From positions 208,335-272,334 of the forward strand of contig JARVKI010000061.1 of NCBI GenBank assembly GCA_036674765.1: a stretch of 64,000 nucleotides of DNA, given 5' to 3'. Shown one piece after another: positions 46,651-57,368 of this stretch. Numbering within the stretch: the stretch's first letter is position 1; the number at the start of each line of letters is the position of its first letter. The notes under the pieces are model-generated. The model had not been told where the DNA came from. It saw nothing but the letters and a program-made list of their open reading frames with translations, and ran no database searches. The position numbers and the translations under genes were made by a program. The DNA is from Seiridium cupressi. Its lineage: Eukaryota > Ascomycota > Sordariomycetes > Amphisphaeriales > Sporocadaceae.

Positions 46651-46912
46651 CGTCGCGTTTTCTTTTCGCTGTGGTATTCTTCTGTAGCACAATGTATCTG
46701 TAACAGTTGAATGTCCACCGCACAGCAGTTGATACAGTAAGAAGCGGACTTGATATTGCAAGTACAGACCTCAAGAACGGTAATACCCATTCAGATTGAC
46801 GATCTCGATCAGCACTAGCGCTATTGACTCGGAAATTTATGGTTGTCAACAGCAACCAGGCACAGCACTTCAACCCTGCGATAACGATAAGCATTTTTTA
46901 GTGGGTCACTCG

Positions 46913-46916
<4 letters not shown>

Positions 46917-46945
<29 letters not shown>
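46917..46945. repeat. GT dinucleotide microsatellite
   Basis: About 14 uninterrupted GT units, 270 bp upstream of the kinesin start. Confidence 0.95.
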
Positions 46946-46947
<2 letters not shown>

Positions 46948-47048
46948 CCATAGGCTATTATTGCCAAAACTCCATCCCCCGGATGTCTACCAATTGGGTC
47001 GGCCCCTCTGACTGCTCATTCACTCATTGCATGTAGTTGGCAGTACTT

Positions 47049-47067
47049 TTCTTCTTCTTCTTCTTCT
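47049..47067. repeat. TTC trinucleotide microsatellite
   Basis: Six TTC units in a pyrimidine-rich stretch. Confidence 0.9.
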
Positions 47068-49110
47068 TTTATGATCCTCTTTGCCCGTTCCCGCAATTAC
47101 GTATTTGCGCTTCGTGCTTCGATGCTGGATCTGGCCCCGCGGAATTGCCCGCCTCCTCTGATGGGTGAGTCATGAAAAGATTTGATTTCCTCAGAGCGGC
47201 AGGCGAAATTGAGTGCTTGCTATTGAGCCGCTCCCATTGGAAGCGCGGGGCTTGCAACACAGTTTGCGCTATGGCTGCAAAAACTGCCCATGTCAGATTA
47301 CACCGTGTCCGTAAGGTTGACCAGGTCCTCGAATGTTTGTGGTGTGCTCAATCTTACCTGCGTGCCCAATGCCGACACTACGAACAAGCATTGAGCTCCC
47401 AGGATATGAAGCAGCGAGGCATCTCCAGGAGAGAAAAGCCATCCACGACCCAACTGTGGGTACACTGCAATGAAGAAGCAGAAAACCACACGTCACAGCT
47501 CGGCAGGTTCCAGACGAGGGGCATAGAAATGCGGGCCAGGGTCCTGTACCAGGAGCATACTAAACAGGGAAGACGGAACCAGAACACAGACCAGAAGGAG
47601 GAACCGACCTCGAGATCTCGAAGATCAATGGTAAGGATGGCTCGTGGGGCAGCAGATTTGCAAGATACCATGCGGTTTTACCTCACCCTCAATCGACGAT
47701 GCAGCAGGCAGTTGGAGTATGTGAAATAAATGCGAGAAAAGAGACAGCTCCATCATCTTCCCCATTCCCGTGGGGACTAGCATCACTCGCCTACACCACT
47801 CGCTTATGTACTCCGTAGACTTGCAGGTGAGATACGTATGTAGTGCACTGCATAAATGAAATGACCAGCATCGAGACCTACCACGTCCGGCTGAGATCAG
47901 CACATGTCTTAAGACTCTGGAAATATCTGCTTCTTTTCCAACCGCATATCCCAAAGTCCAGAAGGGTTTTCGTGTGTCAATAGTCATTCGATTGGCGGGT
48001 ATGACTCCTCTCGGCGGCGAGCTGGTTCGTCACCGAAGATTGGCCAATGGTGGAGAAGAAGAGTTGTTAGGTGCGCAGAAAACCGCAGAAGCGCGAGAAT
48101 ACGGAGCACAGCCGCCGGCTATTGTGAGAAGTTTTCTTCAGACCATCTGGGACGTGTAGTAGATATGTGACCACGTATCGTGGGCAAGACTGAGCCAATG
48201 CATCAGACAACATACGTATCTTCGGCCCAGCAGATCCATTCTGCAAGATGGGCCGCTGCGATTGACTGAGTGCCGGGTGCGTGCATTGATGCCGCCGGAT
48301 CATTGTCGAAAACGAGGCTCGAAATGGCGGTGACGCATTCCCTATTCCGGCAAGGTTCGTCTCAGCTGCGCCAGGCGAATCAGAGCCGCCGACCCCACCA
48401 AAAAAAAAGTTTGGAGCAATATCTACTTTAGCATTGCCCGGACTCAACCTGGGCCTTTCCTCCCCTCTTCTCCGGCAAACCACAATCAACCACCACATCA
48501 AGACAACGAAGTCGCACGATCTATCCCCAAGAGAATACATTCAACCATACCAACTTCGTCGAGAATCATGCCTTCGGCCATCGCTGAGCTGTAAACTCCC
48601 ACTGCGGGACATGTTCGATCCTGGCATGTCCCGTAGTCCTTCAGTTCTCCGAGATATTCAACACAAATCGACCCCGACGAAGTTTATACAGACTCCCACT
48701 GTATCAGTGTCCTCTTCATAGGAAAAGGACCACGGAAGTCTGACCTACACACACACGACTGCGCATTTGGCCCATTGAACAGGGCTTGGCACCACTTTCG
48801 AAATTTTCTACCACCTCACGCCTGCGTCCTGTTGCTCCTCACCAATTCTCTCAATCCGACGCATAGTCACAACTCACATCTCCCTGTTCGGTCCTCAACA
48901 TCCGAGCGGCAGTCGTAAATTTATATTCTACGTCAATCACTATTTATAGTGCAACAAATTTCCACACTATTCGTACCGTTGGGCGGTAAATTCCAACTGC
49001 CAGAAGTTGGGCTTCACCGCCGTTTGTCTTGAAACTCGCGATCCAGACCCCTGCCAACCCTTGCATAGCGCACACAGTAGCAGTCAATCGTGTTGGTTAT
49101 ATACAGCACA

Positions 49111-50927
49111 ATGTCGCGGAACGCGCGCCAAAGACCACCCGCCACTCCAGTCAAGCCGTCGAAGCGTCGGGGTTCCGACTCTTCTTCGTCGCTTGGAGAG
49201 CTATCCGACCTATCGGATAGTGATGGATATTCTGCTGTCGGTGGTATTAGTGACTCTGATGAGGATGAGGAGGATGTAATTGCGGCCGAGGAAGAGCATA
49301 TTCTCGAAAATGATTCTCAAGCCAACCCAAGCAATCATGGCTCTCCTTGGCCGTCGACTGAAGAAGCAGGAGAGGAAGGCGACGATGAAGAGGAAGATGA
49401 TGATCTCGAGGAGGATGACGATGATGAGGCTGTCGACCATACTGAATGGGAAGGCTTCATGTCGGAAGGAAATGACGATCTTACTGCCGATGCTTCTGCA
49501 TCGAATCACGAAGTCGTCGAACGCAGGGTTCGCTTTGCCGGTGTACCCGACTCGGATGGCGATACCACCGAGACCGACGATGGCGTTGAAAGCATCTTTC
49601 CGGACATCTTTGTAGACCAGAGCTCTCTTGACCCCACGTTTCGCCGGGAGATTGAAAATGACGTCGACAACTCCTCAGACTCGGGATCTTTCTGGGATCT
49701 GCATGGCAGTTTGGGGGATGATCTTTACGTGACCGACCTCGAAAACATCCCCTTCCTCTTCGAGTCTGACAGTACTCCCGTCGCCACCCCGATGACTATT
49801 CAAGAGCCGTCCACTACCATGTCAACCCCTGTCGCCTCTCCCCAAAAGGTAGAGGACGACATGTCTGATGGATATCAGAGTAAGTTGTACAAGCTGCCTT
49901 GGTCCATGATCCTACTAACACGGGACCACAAGGCGATGGCGAAGACGAGGATGGTGGCGACACCACAGACGAGGACGAGGAACCGGCTAAACAGCCTTTA
50001 CCTCGAAAAACTCATCACGAGACACCTGCCCAATCGTCAGACTCGGATGCTATTACCATGATTCGGCGCCATCGTGGTAGGCCTCGTGTCGGCAGATTCA
50101 ACCTTGATAGTGACGGGAAGAAGCCCATTGCCGTGGTCAATCCCCGTACCGGCAAGTTAATGATCTTCACTCCCCAAAGGTTAAGCCGCCTCGACCTCTC
50201 CCCCGAAGCCTTCAATTTCAATTTCGGGCACGACTTCCTGTTTTCCGAACATGACTTCGCACAATCATCCCCCATCCTCAGCAACTCTGGCAATCTTATG
50301 ATGGGGGCCATGGTGTCTTCCAACACCTTTGGTGACTTCATGAACGGCTCTCAGGCTGTTGGTCCCGCTGAAGCCTTCCTACCACCGGTCAGCGCGCTTG
50401 AGGATATCTCAGAAGAAGACGAGTATGATGAGTTCGATGAGGACCATGATGAGCAACGCCTCAAGCTCGACGACTTCTTGGATATCGAGGACTTCGATGG
50501 GGAGCAGACAGCTGGTTTCGACGAGGACGACGATTATTGGGCTACGCCACAGCGCCCCGACACGCCGGGCGGCGATGTCACTTCACTTCTTGACCACAGT
50601 CACTTGCTGAACAATTCACATCTTGCCGGTGCATTCCGCCGGGATCAGCAGACTCATCAACTCCTACGTAGTGGCAAGGCTACACGTGAATCGCTCGCGT
50701 TTTCAGGCCCTCTGCACCATGGGACCCTACGTGGCATCAAGGATGGTCGAATTGCTAGCACAAACATTCCCATCTCGCCCATGCGCAAGCACAAAAGAAA
50801 CATGTCCGATCTTGCTAGCAGCCCCCTCGCCGGCGTTTCGCAGAAGAGGAAATCATCCTCCGAGCAACAATTCGGCCATAAGCGACAGCGCAGCATTCCG
50901 GACATGGAGCCCCTTACTTTGCAGTGA
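49111..50927 (+). CDS. acidic nuclear protein, IFH1/CRF1-like (DUF2457 type) candidate
   Basis: Two exons, 49111-49879 and 49933-50927, give 587 residues. The N-terminal half is Ser/Asp/Glu-rich with long acidic runs (residues about 45-115). After the 53-bp intron the join creates GYQSDGEDEDGGDTTDE, followed by RRHRGRPRVGRFNLDSDG and PIAVVNPRTGKLMIF. The C-terminus has SPMRKHKRNMSDLAS and KRKSSSEQQFGHKRQRS, likely nuclear signals. This acidic-then-GxxSDGE-TTDE-then-TGK-x-xIF order is what I recall for fungal relatives of yeast IFH1/CRF1, coregulators of ribosomal protein genes. That assignment is from memory of the family, not proven. No enzyme domain is present. Confidence 0.7.
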
Positions 50928-52695
50928 CATCACATTGCTGGACTCGTTTCCAATCAAAATATCCATCAACGCTTATGGACGGCATGACCTGAAAAGGTTA
51001 TCCCTGGCCAAACACAATTTCATACCTATTTCACCACATGCTTGACTTCTTCCTTTTTGGCATGGTCTACACTATTGAAGGACTAGACAAAATGTTACCT
51101 GGCCGTGGCATCTGAAACACGATAACCACGCCGGTAAATAAAAGTGTTTTCATTAGACAAAGCGTGAGTTAATTGCAGCTATCATACCACCAGCATCTCG
51201 TGCTGCTGGCTTTGGTATTCATGAGCAATGAATGAATCTACAAACTAGCGGAGCTAGAGTAGAAAGCACAGGTCCAGGTAGATATGTCTGGACCTGTGGT
51301 TGGCGCTCAGTGTCTGAATCTTTCTCAGAATATGGAGTATCACTTTTGCGTGTATCAACATGGTGGAGTCTGGAGGCAGTTTTCGTAGCGAATCAAAAAA
51401 AACATGTTCACATGTTCGGTCTTGTCAACGCATTGTGTAATCGAGTTTGATAGGTGCCGTTACACAACTGCTACCATGGAAATTTGCACGTAGTACGCTT
51501 AAGACCAACCTGTGACCTTCCAGGGAAAGCATGATTACGGGATACTACATTATTCCCTTTCCTTTTGGTGGCCATCAGAACTTATAGGGGGTTTCCCTAA
51601 CCGAGGGCACCTTCTCAACAATTGCCTGCGGTAGGTGAACTAGACTCGTGGTCCGTTGGTTGATTGTGGAATGAGATTCAATGACTACGAACACAATATA
51701 TGCTGAATCATAAAAATAACCGCGTCTATGACAAAACGTTCAATTATCCTTTACAATTCTCGGTCCTTAAATCGAAACTCACCAGGTTTTCGCGCGCTAT
51801 TGGATCCGGCGTCCACGACTACATCATGAGCAAGATCACAAGTAGCTCATTTACCTATGCACCACGACAACGACATCTCCAACTAGTCGAAAACGATACG
51901 ATAAATAGCAATCGTAGACGAAGTGCGACGAAGAAACCTCGATGGTTCTAATGCGGCCTACGGTCGTATTAGTTTCTTCCGTATTAGGGGGGAGGGGTTC
52001 TTTCTTGGTTGAGGCTCATGCGATAGACGTTGCGAGCCCGAGGTTTGTGGCATTTCCCACGGTGAAGTGAACATTTAAATGATACCTATAGCTGTGGAAA
52101 TGAGCCATACTTTAAGGGTTTTAGGAATGATCATCCTCAGGCTCAGTTGAAGAAGAACTGAAGCCAGAAACTTCTAAACACATAGGTCACAGCTCCACAC
52201 ATGTCTTTCATTAACTAAACGAGGACGCAGTCGTAATATCCTTTGCCCTCCTGGTCAAGGACGGCGGCAGGTTTGACAGATCATAGTTCTAGGCAAGTAG
52301 AAAAACTTAACTGAGAAGCTGGCCTGACCCGTTGGTTTGATGAGTTATGTGCAGGTCTATTTGCCACTGCTGCTTGTGGCATTTCTTTATGAACCGATGT
52401 TAAATACGCCAAGACGTAGCTGTACCATCAAACGATCTGGGTTTCGAGCGATGACCATGCGGTAGGTCAACTACATTGTACACTAGAGGGGATTTGCAGA
52501 AAGAAGCCGTATAACATGATTTATGTTATTCAATAGGAAAGATCAAAAACTAAAATGGAATTTGGAATATGAGATAAAGTCTTCTAATTTACACCTTTCT
52601 ATTAATAGAAAATTAGCTTACCCTTTGTGGTAAGCGTAGCATGGTGGGGGGGCTTTAGCTACAGAGGCTGCGATAAAAAGTGCTTGAATGTCGAC
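50928..52695. other. AT-rich gene-poor region before the tRNA gene
   Basis: 1.8 kb with no recognisable gene; one 83-codon open frame at 51700-51951 has no signature. Together with the pol relic further right, it may be old transposon-derived DNA, but I found no terminal repeats by eye. Confidence 0.5.
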
Positions 52696-52793
52696 GGTCC
52701 GTTGGCCTAATGGTTAAGGCGTCGCTTTCCGGTTCCAGGAATTTCCAGGTACTTGTTTGGCGAAGATTCTGAGTTCAAGTCTTAGGCGGATCG
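52696..52793 (+). tRNA. tRNA-Arg(CCG) with a 25-nt intron
   Basis: The cloverleaf folds by hand: acceptor GGTCCGT/GCGGATC (two G-U pairs), D stem GCCT/AGGC with loop AATGGTTA, anticodon stem TCGCT/GGCGA (one G-U pair) with loop TTCCGG-T, and T stem CTGAG/CTTAG with loop TTCAAGT. The anticodon is CCG at 52729-52731. The intron 52733-52757 lies at the canonical place, one base after the anticodon. A T-run terminator follows. G-U pairs in three stems leave some chance that it is a decayed copy. Confidence 0.85.
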
Positions 52794-52799
52794 CTTTTT
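52794..52799 (+). terminator. RNA polymerase III terminator
   Basis: CTTTTT directly follows the tRNA discriminator base; five T is a standard pol III stop. Confidence 0.7.
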
Positions 52800-53100
52800 G
52801 CATGATATTTCCCGTCCCCGACGGGTAATTTTGTTTTTCATCCTTTTTTATCTCTTTGACGTAAGAGAGGGGCTCGTGAATCTTGGTTAACTATTAGGAA
52901 AACAGTAGACAAGTACATATTCCTTCCACCCACATCTAGGGCCTGGCACGCGGAATTGGATTCATATTTTCGTTTGGTGGGAGCGGAATCATTGGGCGAC
53001 TATTTAAAGCTCTTGGCACCATGAATTGTTCTGTTTCGTAATGTACTGAATACGGTATAGATGGTATCGGTACCTATTCATAACGGAAAGGATAAGTATT

Positions 53101-53592
53101 GTGTTAGGTTCGAGTCCTATTAGCTCTAACCTGACGGAGGTCGCAGTGCTCCCTCTATTATCTGAAGCCGAGGGGTTGGTTAGGAGGAAACAACATGAAC
53201 TAAGACAGATATCTCTGAAAACAGGAGGCCTGGTATTTTTAGTGCAAGAAGGCAAGCCACCTAAGCTGACCCCAAAATGGAGAGGTCTATTTAGGATTAA
53301 ATCACAATTAGGAAGGGCATATTTCAAATTAAAGAATTTGAATAGACGCCTAGTCGCTCGGGGCCTCTATGATTATTACAAAAACACCCTAAAGATATTT
53401 TAGCCCAGGCAAAGTTATTTAAGAAAAACCTTTAGACCTGGACATACCGCTAAGACAAATTTGAGGAGACCCAAAACGCGGAGGAACGACGTTGGTGGAG
53501 CGGGAGAAGGGACAGGGCGGGTGACTCTCCGAGGGCTATACTTCCGGAAGCATGTTATAGCACCAGGACCGGATCTGATTACTGAACGGTAG
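53101..53592 (+). mobile_element. Ty3/Gypsy-like pol relic (integrase C-terminal end)
   Basis: One plus-strand frame reads REK-poor sequence up to VRRKQHELRQ, then GGLVFLVQEGKPPKLTPKWRG and LFRIKSQLGRAYFKL, then RGLYDYYKNTLKIF. The pattern valid-strand, KLxPKWxGPFRI, xYxLxx, HxxxLKxF is how integrase C-termini of fungal gypsy elements end. After TAG at 53401-53403 (probable former CAG) the same frame continues with PRQSYLRKTFRPGH and NLRRPKTRR to a final TAG at 53590. There is no start codon, reverse transcriptase or terminal repeat, so it is a fragment. Similarity is from pattern, not alignment. Confidence 0.5.
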
Positions 53593-54539
53593 CTGACACT
53601 CGTAAATTACCCACAAACCTATTATAAATAAGCCCGGCTGCTCTTTCTGGCATATCATGATGGATGGTAGACACCGTCGAATCCTACAGCGGCGTCGCAA
53701 ATAATCCAGCATTTCACGGGCTTATTTCCCAAAGGCTCCATTGAAATAATTTCTGTTCAACTTCCCGGCTTTCCGGCACTGGACGATTTAGCAGCCATGA
53801 TACGGGGACAGTGGTGGCAGCTGGGTTCCCCCTGGAGCCGCGGTCAAAGCCTTGCGTTACGGAGAAGGGACTTACAAGAAACACAATACTTATCTCGCGA
53901 CTACTACATATCCTCGCAACTATGTAGATAACGTCGTATACGAGGCATATATACTCGTGGCGACGTAGTCATCAGGGCTGTCTTCTACCTGTTCCCTGAT
54001 CACCAGGCCTGGAAGACCACTCAACATATTCCTCGTCACATTGTGCATGTGCCTTCATGTGTATACCCGTCATCGCAGTATTTTCGCTACATGAATTACC
54101 TGTTCGGTTATCAATTTCCCGAAAGAGGAGATTAGTCTACCTCCCCACAGCTCCCCCTCTATAGCACCCCACCATCAACCGGTATTTACCCATGTCCCAC
54201 TGTACAGCAGCCCGTCCCGCTCACGCCAAAGCAAGCCTATACCATTTTGCTCGATCAGATGACTGCAAAGACGATCATGGCTTGTACCAGGAGCCGAAGT
54301 GCAGCCGGGCGATCAAGTGGTCGAACCCCATTCCGGCGCCGCTTACGCAGCTTGCCGGGTTGCTAATCGGGCCATGTTCACACCGACAGGCAATGACCTT
54401 GGCATGTTGCCCGACTTCCAAGCCGTTTTATATTGGGGGTTCCGTCTTGGAGAGACGCGATTGTTCAAGACTGATACTGCCCGAATCCACAGGCTTCTTC
54501 CACCGTTAATACTCGTAAAGCACTTCGACAAAACTCACA
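53593..54539. other. intergenic, rhamnosidase promoter side
   Basis: 947 bp, no gene seen. Open frames in the last 350 bp overlap the GH78 leader and have no signature. Confidence 0.5.
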
Positions 54540-57317
54540 ATGGCTAAAGCACTATTTGCGACAGACATCCGCTTTGAGCATCACCCGACTGGCCTTGGCT
54601 TATATGAACCTTCACCACGGATATCATGGCGATACGATTCAAGCCCTGGTGCCTCTCCTAGAGACTGGATCCAGACATCGTATGAAATCGAAATACGACG
54701 CCAAGGCTCTTCTAAATCAAAGTCATTCAAGGTCGATGATGACAACAATGTTCTAGTAGCTTGGCCGGACTCGCCTCTCTCATCTCGAGAACGCGCAAGT
54801 CTGCGAATCAAGGCATACGGCATCAGCAGTCCAACGCCCAGGGAGGTGGTCAACACGGAGTGGTCGGAATGGATATCTGTCGAAGCCGCCTTGTTTGAGC
54901 GGAAGGACTGGTCGGGAAATTTTATCACAAGTTCCAAGCGAACTGCTTTCCCTGAAGACGGTAAGCGAACGGAATACTTTCGACCGATTCGGCTCCGAAA
55001 GAGTTTCGAGTTGAAATCACGAACACCCCAGGCTAGGCTATACGTTACGGCACTTGGTGTCTACGTGGCCTACCTGAATGGTGAGAGGATTGGTGAAGAG
55101 CATTTGGCACCGGGATGGACTTCATATCAGCACAGGTTGCAGTACCAAACGTTCGACGTAAGCGATCTGCTACATGCAGAAGGCGAGAACATGTTGGCTA
55201 TTGAAGTTGCCGAGGGATGGTATGCCGGTCGAGTGGTATGGGGTGAGGGCTTCACATGCTTCTATGGGGAGGAAATTGGCGCACTTGCACAGTTGGAGAT
55301 CGACTCAGGAGAAAGCTCGGGGCCTCAAGTCGCCATACAGACCGATGACACCTGGGAATGGCGCGAATCTCCCATTTTATCGAGCGGCATCTACGACGGC
55401 GAGGTTTATGACTTGCGGGAGGAAGAGGAAGGTTGGAATGTGGCTAGCTCACAAAGCACTGAAGCTCAAGTGTGGCAATCCGTCAAACAACTTCCATTCC
55501 CGGACACGACACTTTTAGCATCACCTTGCCCACCTGTCAGAGTCAATGAGCTCGTGAAGCCGGTCAAAATCCTCAAGTCTCCTTCCGGCAAAGTGCTTGT
55601 CGACTTTGGTCAGAACTTGGTTGGCAAGGTCACAATTCATTCGCTCACCCGCCCATCAGGGCACGTCCTCACAATCAAGCATGCCGAGGTCCTTGAAAAC
55701 GGCGAGCTAGGAACCCGCCCTCTTCGCTGTGCGAAAGCAACAGATACCGTTACCTTCTCCGACAAGCCCTTGGTCAGCTACTCGCCCCACTTCACCTTCC
55801 ACGGCTTTCGGTATATTGAGCTTGCTGGTTGGTCACCTTCAGATACCTCAGAGCCGCTGACATTAGATTCAATTTCGGCTGCTGTGATGTACAACTCCAT
55901 GCTCCGCACTGGTCACTTCAGTTCATCAAGTCCGTCGCTCAATCAACTCCATTCCAATGTCACCTGGTCGCTTCGATCGAACTTTCTGTCGATCCCTTCT
56001 GACTGCCCGCAACGTGACGAGCGGCTGGGCTGGACTGGAGACATTCAAGTGTTTGGGCCGACTGCCAGCTTCCTCTATGATAGTGCCGGCTTTCTCAGCA
56101 ACTGGCTACGCGATCTTATTGCAGATCAGAAGCAAGCTGGTGGCGTTGTGCCATTCGTCATCCCAGATGTCATGCCAAACGGTCCATGGCCACATCAGTC
56201 GCAAGCTATTTGGGATGACGTCGTGATACTACTGCCATGGACACTGTATCAGTGGACAGGCGACGTTATTCCCCTGAAAGAATGCTATGGCGGGATGACG
56301 GATCATCTAAAGGTTCTTCCACGTGCCGATGACGGACTCTGGGACACCGAGATGTGGAAGCTAGGAGACTGGCTAGACCCTTCAGCGCCGCCTGACAATG
56401 CAGCATTGGCGAGGACTGATGGCACGTTAGTAGCTGACGCATATCTCGTTCACGTCACCAGGGTACTGGCACAAGTTGCAGAGGTTCTTGGCAAGACTGA
56501 TGATAAGATACTTCGCGAGAAGGAGGCAGACGATCTTGTAAAGGCTTTTAGGCACAAGTATATCGCTGGGTCTGGCCTGGTTGTGGGCGACACTCAGACT
56601 GCCTTGGCGTTGGCGCTCGTCTTCAACCTACATGAGGAATCCGATCGGGCTGGGCGTGCTCTGGCAGCAGCCCGGCTTGGCAAATGGGTCAAGGCAGCCA
56701 AATTCAAAGTCAGTACTGGCTTTGCTGGCACCAATGTTGTCCTGCCTGCATTATCTCTCGACCTCCCCGAGTCGAACTCCAACCTACAGCTAGCGTATAA
56801 GATGATTCTATCCGACGAGTGCCCGTCATGGCTGTATCCTATCAAGATGGGAGCCACGACAATTTGGGAGCGCTGGGACAGTATTCTCCCATCTGGTGAG
56901 ATCAACCCTGGGGAGATGACTAGTTTCAACCATTATGCCCTGGGGAGCGTGGCCGCTTGGATCCATGAGACCATTGGCGGGCTCGCGTATGACGAGGATG
57001 CGAAGGGCAGGATTGGCTGGAATAAATTTAGGGTACAGCCACGACCTGGTGGAGATATAACAAGTGCGAAGACCGAATATCTCAGTGGTTATGGGTGGAT
57101 ACGATGCAGTTGGGCGGTTATGACCAAAGAGGGTGGAAAGAAATGGTTCGAGCTGGACCTTAGTGTGCCGGCTAATTCAACGGCTGTCGTTGTGTTACCT
57201 ACTACTGAGAAGAAGCGCGGGATCGAGGGCATGTCTGTGGGTTCTGGAGAGCATCACTTCGAGTGTGCATTTGAAGATTCAGGCGAATGGCCTCCATCGT
57301 CCAACTTGCCGTTTTAG
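54540..57317 (+). CDS. alpha-L-rhamnosidase, GH78
   Basis: Removes terminal alpha-L-rhamnose from plant glycosides or pectin fragments. A single exon of 925 residues, the usual GH78 length. The N-terminal beta domains include FEHHPTGLGLYEPSPRISW and RARLYVTALGVYVAYLNG-like sequence; HLAPGWTSYQHRLQYQTFDV and WYAGRVVWGEGF follow. The (alpha/alpha)6 barrel has the catalytic region SDCPQRDERLGWTGD (about residue 487) and later KMGATTIWERWDSI, then TSFNHYALGSVAAW. There is no signal peptide (MAKALFATDIRFEH), so it probably acts inside the cell on imported rhamnosides. Its stop is 51 bp from the stop of the convergent MDR gene. Confidence 0.95.
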   Translation: MAKALFATDIRFEHHPTGLGLYEPSPRISWRYDSSPGASPRDWIQTSYEIEIRRQGSSKSKSFKVDDDNNVLVAWPDSPLSSRERASLRIKAYGISSPTPREVVNTEWSEWISVEAALFERKDWSGNFITSSKRTAFPEDGKRTEYFRPIRLRKSFELKSRTPQARLYVTALGVYVAYLNGERIGEEHLAPGWTSYQHRLQYQTFDVSDLLHAEGENMLAIEVAEGWYAGRVVWGEGFTCFYGEEIGALAQLEIDSGESSGPQVAIQTDDTWEWRESPILSSGIYDGEVYDLREEEEGWNVASSQSTEAQVWQSVKQLPFPDTTLLASPCPPVRVNELVKPVKILKSPSGKVLVDFGQNLVGKVTIHSLTRPSGHVLTIKHAEVLENGELGTRPLRCAKATDTVTFSDKPLVSYSPHFTFHGFRYIELAGWSPSDTSEPLTLDSISAAVMYNSMLRTGHFSSSSPSLNQLHSNVTWSLRSNFLSIPSDCPQRDERLGWTGDIQVFGPTASFLYDSAGFLSNWLRDLIADQKQAGGVVPFVIPDVMPNGPWPHQSQAIWDDVVILLPWTLYQWTGDVIPLKECYGGMTDHLKVLPRADDGLWDTEMWKLGDWLDPSAPPDNAALARTDGTLVADAYLVHVTRVLAQVAEVLGKTDDKILREKEADDLVKAFRHKYIAGSGLVVGDTQTALALALVFNLHEESDRAGRALAAARLGKWVKAAKFKVSTGFAGTNVVLPALSLDLPESNSNLQLAYKMILSDECPSWLYPIKMGATTIWERWDSILPSGEINPGEMTSFNHYALGSVAAWIHETIGGLAYDEDAKGRIGWNKFRVQPRPGGDITSAKTEYLSGYGWIRCSWAVMTKEGGKKWFELDLSVPANSTAVVVLPTTEKKRGIEGMSVGSGEHHFECAFEDSGEWPPSSNLPF

Positions 57318-57368
57318 GTGAGACAATCAAGCATTCATACACGCTTGCATTATGATAATTCAATTATA

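Larger units (their letters stand above)
46651..49110. other. 2.5-kb intergenic region
   Basis: It contains the kinesin promoter, GT and TTC microsatellites and the leader of the next gene. One minus-strand set of small exons near 47195-47760 could be a membrane protein (see findings), but I cannot support it as a gene. Other open frames look accidental. Confidence 0.5.

Noticed and set aside
47172..47729. Plus-strand open frame of 185 codons starting with ATG
   Set aside because: No recognisable domain, irregular Cys/Arg-rich composition, no splice signals. A minus-strand reading of the same DNA looks more protein-like but is itself unproven.
48067..48540. Minus-strand open frame of 157 codons
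   Set aside because: Low-complexity composition with no homology I recognise; lies in the leader of the IFH1/CRF1-like gene.
53040..53130. tRNA-like T-arm sequence (GGTTCGAGTCC) and CAT anticodon-like loop
   Set aside because: The 3' acceptor strand has no matching 5' partner and the D arm does not fold; it precedes the pol relic frame.
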